Below are positions 6,485-7,964 of a stretch of 7,964 nucleotides of DNA, one piece after another. The position numbers were made by a program, and so were the translations under genes. Below the pieces are notes generated by a model. The model made no database searches, had not been told where the DNA came from, and saw nothing but the letters and a program-made list of their open reading frames with translations. Each line of letters starts with the position of its first letter. The first letter of the stretch is position 1. Source of the DNA: CAZBWE01 sp964495465 (lineage in GTDB: Bacteria; Planctomycetota; Phycisphaerae; Sedimentisphaerales; Anaerobacaceae); contig CAZBWE010000093.1 in NCBI GenBank assembly GCA_964495465.1, positions 1 through 7,964 on the forward strand, in the 5' to 3' direction.

Positions 6485-7759
6485 ATGGCTAAGAAAACTG
6501 TTGCTGATATCAGTGTAAAGGGCAGGAAAGTCTTGATGCGGTGTGACTTTAATGTGCCGCTGGATGATGATTGTAATATTACCAGCGATGACCGAATCGT
6601 AAAAGCCCTGCCGACCATAAAGAACATCTTGGACCGCGGCGGAGCGGTTATCCTTATGAGTCACCTTGGCAGGCCTGCGGGTGAAAGGGATGATAAATTG
6701 TCTCTTGCACCGGTGGCAAGAAGATTATCAGAGCTTCTTGGCCGGAAAGTTGTTTTTGCCGACGATTGCGTTGGCGAGGTTGTAAAAGCCAAAGCGCAGG
6801 CGCTGAAGAGCGGAGATTGTATGCTGCTTGAGAACCTGCGCTTTCACAAGGAAGAGACAATAAAAGATAAAGCTGCGAAGGAAGATGCACAGCTTCGTCA
6901 GGCCAAGGACGATTTTGCAAAACAGCTCGCTGACCTGGCTGATATTTATGTGGATGATGCATTCGGCACGGCTCACAGGGATAATGCTTCTATGTACACT
7001 GTGCCGCAAATGATGGAAGGAAAACCGCGCGTTATAGGTTTCCTGATTGAAAAAGAATTAAACTTCCTGGGTGATACAGTCAGTAATCCGGAAAAGCCGT
7101 TTGTTGCCATATTAGGCGGCGCCAAAGTCTCTGATAAAATACGCGTGATTGAGAATCTGCTTGATAAAGTTGACCGGCTGCTGATTGGCGGAGCGATGGC
7201 ATATACTTTCTTCAAGGCCGAGGGCAGAGCCGTTGGCAAGAGCTTGTGCGAGGACGATTTTCTGGATAAAGCAACCGGGCTGTTGGAGCGGGCCAAAGAT
7301 GTCGGCTGTGAGATGGTGCTTCCGGTCGATACCGTAGTAGCTAAAGAATTTCAGTGGCACGGGCTTCCAGCCCGTGAAAACACGGCCAAGATGGCCGTGC
7401 CACACAAGATAGTCAGCGGCAATATTGATGCCGACTGGCAGGGTATGGACATTGGACCGAAGACAAGAAAACTGTTTGCTAAGAAGCTCAGCGATGCCAA
7501 AACGATTGTCTGGAATGGTCCTATGGGCGTTTTTGAAATGCCTCCATTTGACCAGGGCACAAAAGCCGTCGCCTTGGCAGTAGCTGAAGCTACTGACAAA
7601 GGCGCACGCAGCGTCATCGGGGGCGGTGACAGTGCAAGCGCTGTCGAGAAGCTCGACCTGCAGGACAGGATAAGTCATATTTCAACCGGCGGAGGGGCCT
7701 CGCTTGAATTTCTCGAGGGAAAGAAATTCGTATGCCTCGAAATCCTCGATGAAAAATAA
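6485..7759 (+). CDS. pgk: Phosphoglycerate kinase with an in-frame repeat insertion
   Basis: PGK transfers the acyl phosphate of 1,3-bisphosphoglycerate to ADP, the step after GAPDH. Family motifs appear in order: VLMRCDFNVPLD (16-27), SHLGRP (59-64), ENLRFHKEE (116-124), DDAFGTAHR (157-165), GGAKVSDKI (211-219), MDIGPKT (321-327), WNGPMGVFE (343-351), the nucleotide-binding GGGDSASAVEK (379-389) and STGGGASLEFLEG (400-412). At 424 residues it exceeds the usual 390-400. One extra stretch is a charged helix at about 123-147 (KEETIKDKAAKEDAQLRQAK). The other, about residues 291-306 (WHGLPARENTAKMAVP), is encoded by a palindromic repeat that also occurs upstream of the gene. It falls between LPVDTVVAKEF and KIVSGNIDADWQG, where most PGKs have a short surface segment. 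Catalytic motifs are unaffected, so the enzyme is probably active. AGGTAGG (6471-6477) sits 7 bases before the ATG. Confidence 0.97.
   Translation: MAKKTVADISVKGRKVLMRCDFNVPLDDDCNITSDDRIVKALPTIKNILDRGGAVILMSHLGRPAGERDDKLSLAPVARRLSELLGRKVVFADDCVGEVVKAKAQALKSGDCMLLENLRFHKEETIKDKAAKEDAQLRQAKDDFAKQLADLADIYVDDAFGTAHRDNASMYTVPQMMEGKPRVIGFLIEKELNFLGDTVSNPEKPFVAILGGAKVSDKIRVIENLLDKVDRLLIGGAMAYTFFKAEGRAVGKSLCEDDFLDKATGLLERAKDVGCEMVLPVDTVVAKEFQWHGLPARENTAKMAVPHKIVSGNIDADWQGMDIGPKTRKLFAKKLSDAKTIVWNGPMGVFEMPPFDQGTKAVALAVAEATDKGARSVIGGGDSASAVEKLDLQDRISHISTGGGASLEFLEGKKFVCLEILDEK
7354..7403. repeat. Double-hairpin palindromic repeat inside pgk (copy 2)
   Basis: Arm A (7358-7376) and arm B (7381-7399) are identical base for base to the arms of the copy at 6417-6465. 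The spacer here is only AAAA instead of 11 bases. GTGG before arm A and CCAC after arm B extend the outer inverted repeat to nine pairs (GTGGCACGG with CCGTGCCAC). It is read in the pgk frame as WHGLPARENTAKMAVP plus His. Confidence 0.93.
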
Positions 7760-7760
7760 A

Positions 7761-7823
7761 TAGACACTGACTGACACTGTTTTTTAGACACGGATTAACA
7801 CTGATTGCCACCGATTTTTTTAG
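7761..7823. repeat. Degenerate direct repeat of TAGACAC...GA type
   Basis: Two diverged units follow pgk: TAGACACTGACTGACACTG... (7761-7784) and TAGACACGGATTAACACTG... (7785-7823), each ending in a T run. They resemble the dispersed CACGGATTAACACTGATT sequences seen between genes in related genomes (from memory). The T runs lack a strong stem upstream, so I do not call a terminator for pgk here. Confidence 0.5.
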
Positions 7824-7843
7824 CCTTGCATTTTAGCTAATGA

Positions 7844-7870
7844 TGTCATTCCTGCAAAAGCAGGAATCTA
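7844..7870. repeat. Short hairpin repeat (GTCATTCCTGC...GCAGGAATC)
   Basis: ATTCCTGC (7848-7855) and GCAGGAAT (7860-7867) form an 8-bp stem with an AAAA loop. The surrounding TGTCATTCC...GGAATCTA is the form of a hairpin repeat common in many bacterial genomes. No T run follows directly, so intrinsic termination is doubtful. Confidence 0.6.
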
Positions 7871-7880
7871 TGTATTCTTT

Positions 7881-7955
7881 ACCACCAATGCACGAAGTCA
7901 CGAATTACCTGACACCCTAATTTTCCTCTTTGTTGTGCCTTTTCGTGGCTGTTCT
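7881..7955. repeat. Diverged inverted pair of CACGAAGTCACGAATT-like repeats
   Basis: ACCAATGCACGAAGTCACGAATT (7883-7905, abridged: CACGAAGTCACGAATT at 7891-7906) is followed by TTGTGCCTTTTCGTGGC in opposite orientation (7933-7949). Both look like degraded copies of a CACGAAG-rich dispersed repeat. Nothing in 7760-7964 looks coding. Confidence 0.35.
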
Positions 7956-7964
7956 TTCCGTTTT

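Noticed and set aside
7112..7678. Antisense reading frame of 188 codons across pgk
   Set aside because: It lies wholly inside the well-supported pgk gene, has no recognisable domain, and is kept open by the base composition and the stop-free repeat arms.

Overview
The window reads as part of a Gram-negative bacterial chromosome. My best guess is a planctomycete of the Phycisphaerae/Sedimentisphaerales kind. That guess rests on the style of the 494-residue membrane protein, on a serpin next to a TPR lipoprotein, and on the abundance of short palindromic dispersed repeats. It is an inference from recognition, not a database result. All supported genes lie on the + strand.

Layout. Positions 2-583 hold the C-terminal half of a serpin whose start lies outside the window. 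Positions 643-1006 hold a short secreted-protein gene that appears frameshifted just after its signal peptide. Positions 1021-2505 encode a single-pass membrane protein with a pseudopilin-like C-terminal region. A good sigma70-like promoter then precedes a TPR lipoprotein (2644-3438) that ends at a clear intrinsic terminator. The 316-base gap before the next gene is mostly a nested palindromic repeat (3556-3683). tilS (3755-5227) follows, then a short leader with a possible promoter, then gap (5403-6416) and pgk (6485-7759) as a glycolytic pair. The last 205 bases contain no gene, only degraded dispersed repeats.

How the genes work together. gap and pgk encode consecutive steps of glycolysis, making and then using 1,3-bisphosphoglycerate, and are probably co-transcribed. 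tilS modifies tRNA-Ile and is functionally unrelated to them. The serpin, the secreted remnant, the membrane protein and the lipoprotein are all envelope or secreted proteins, but nothing shows that they form one pathway.

The most notable feature is repeat invasion of essential genes. A double-hairpin palindromic element fills the gap-pgk spacer, and a second copy with identical arms sits in frame inside pgk, adding about 16 codons. A 21-base tandem repeat is likewise translated inside tilS as three copies of a seven-residue unit. I saw no CRISPR array, rRNA, tRNA, transposase or recognisable defence system.
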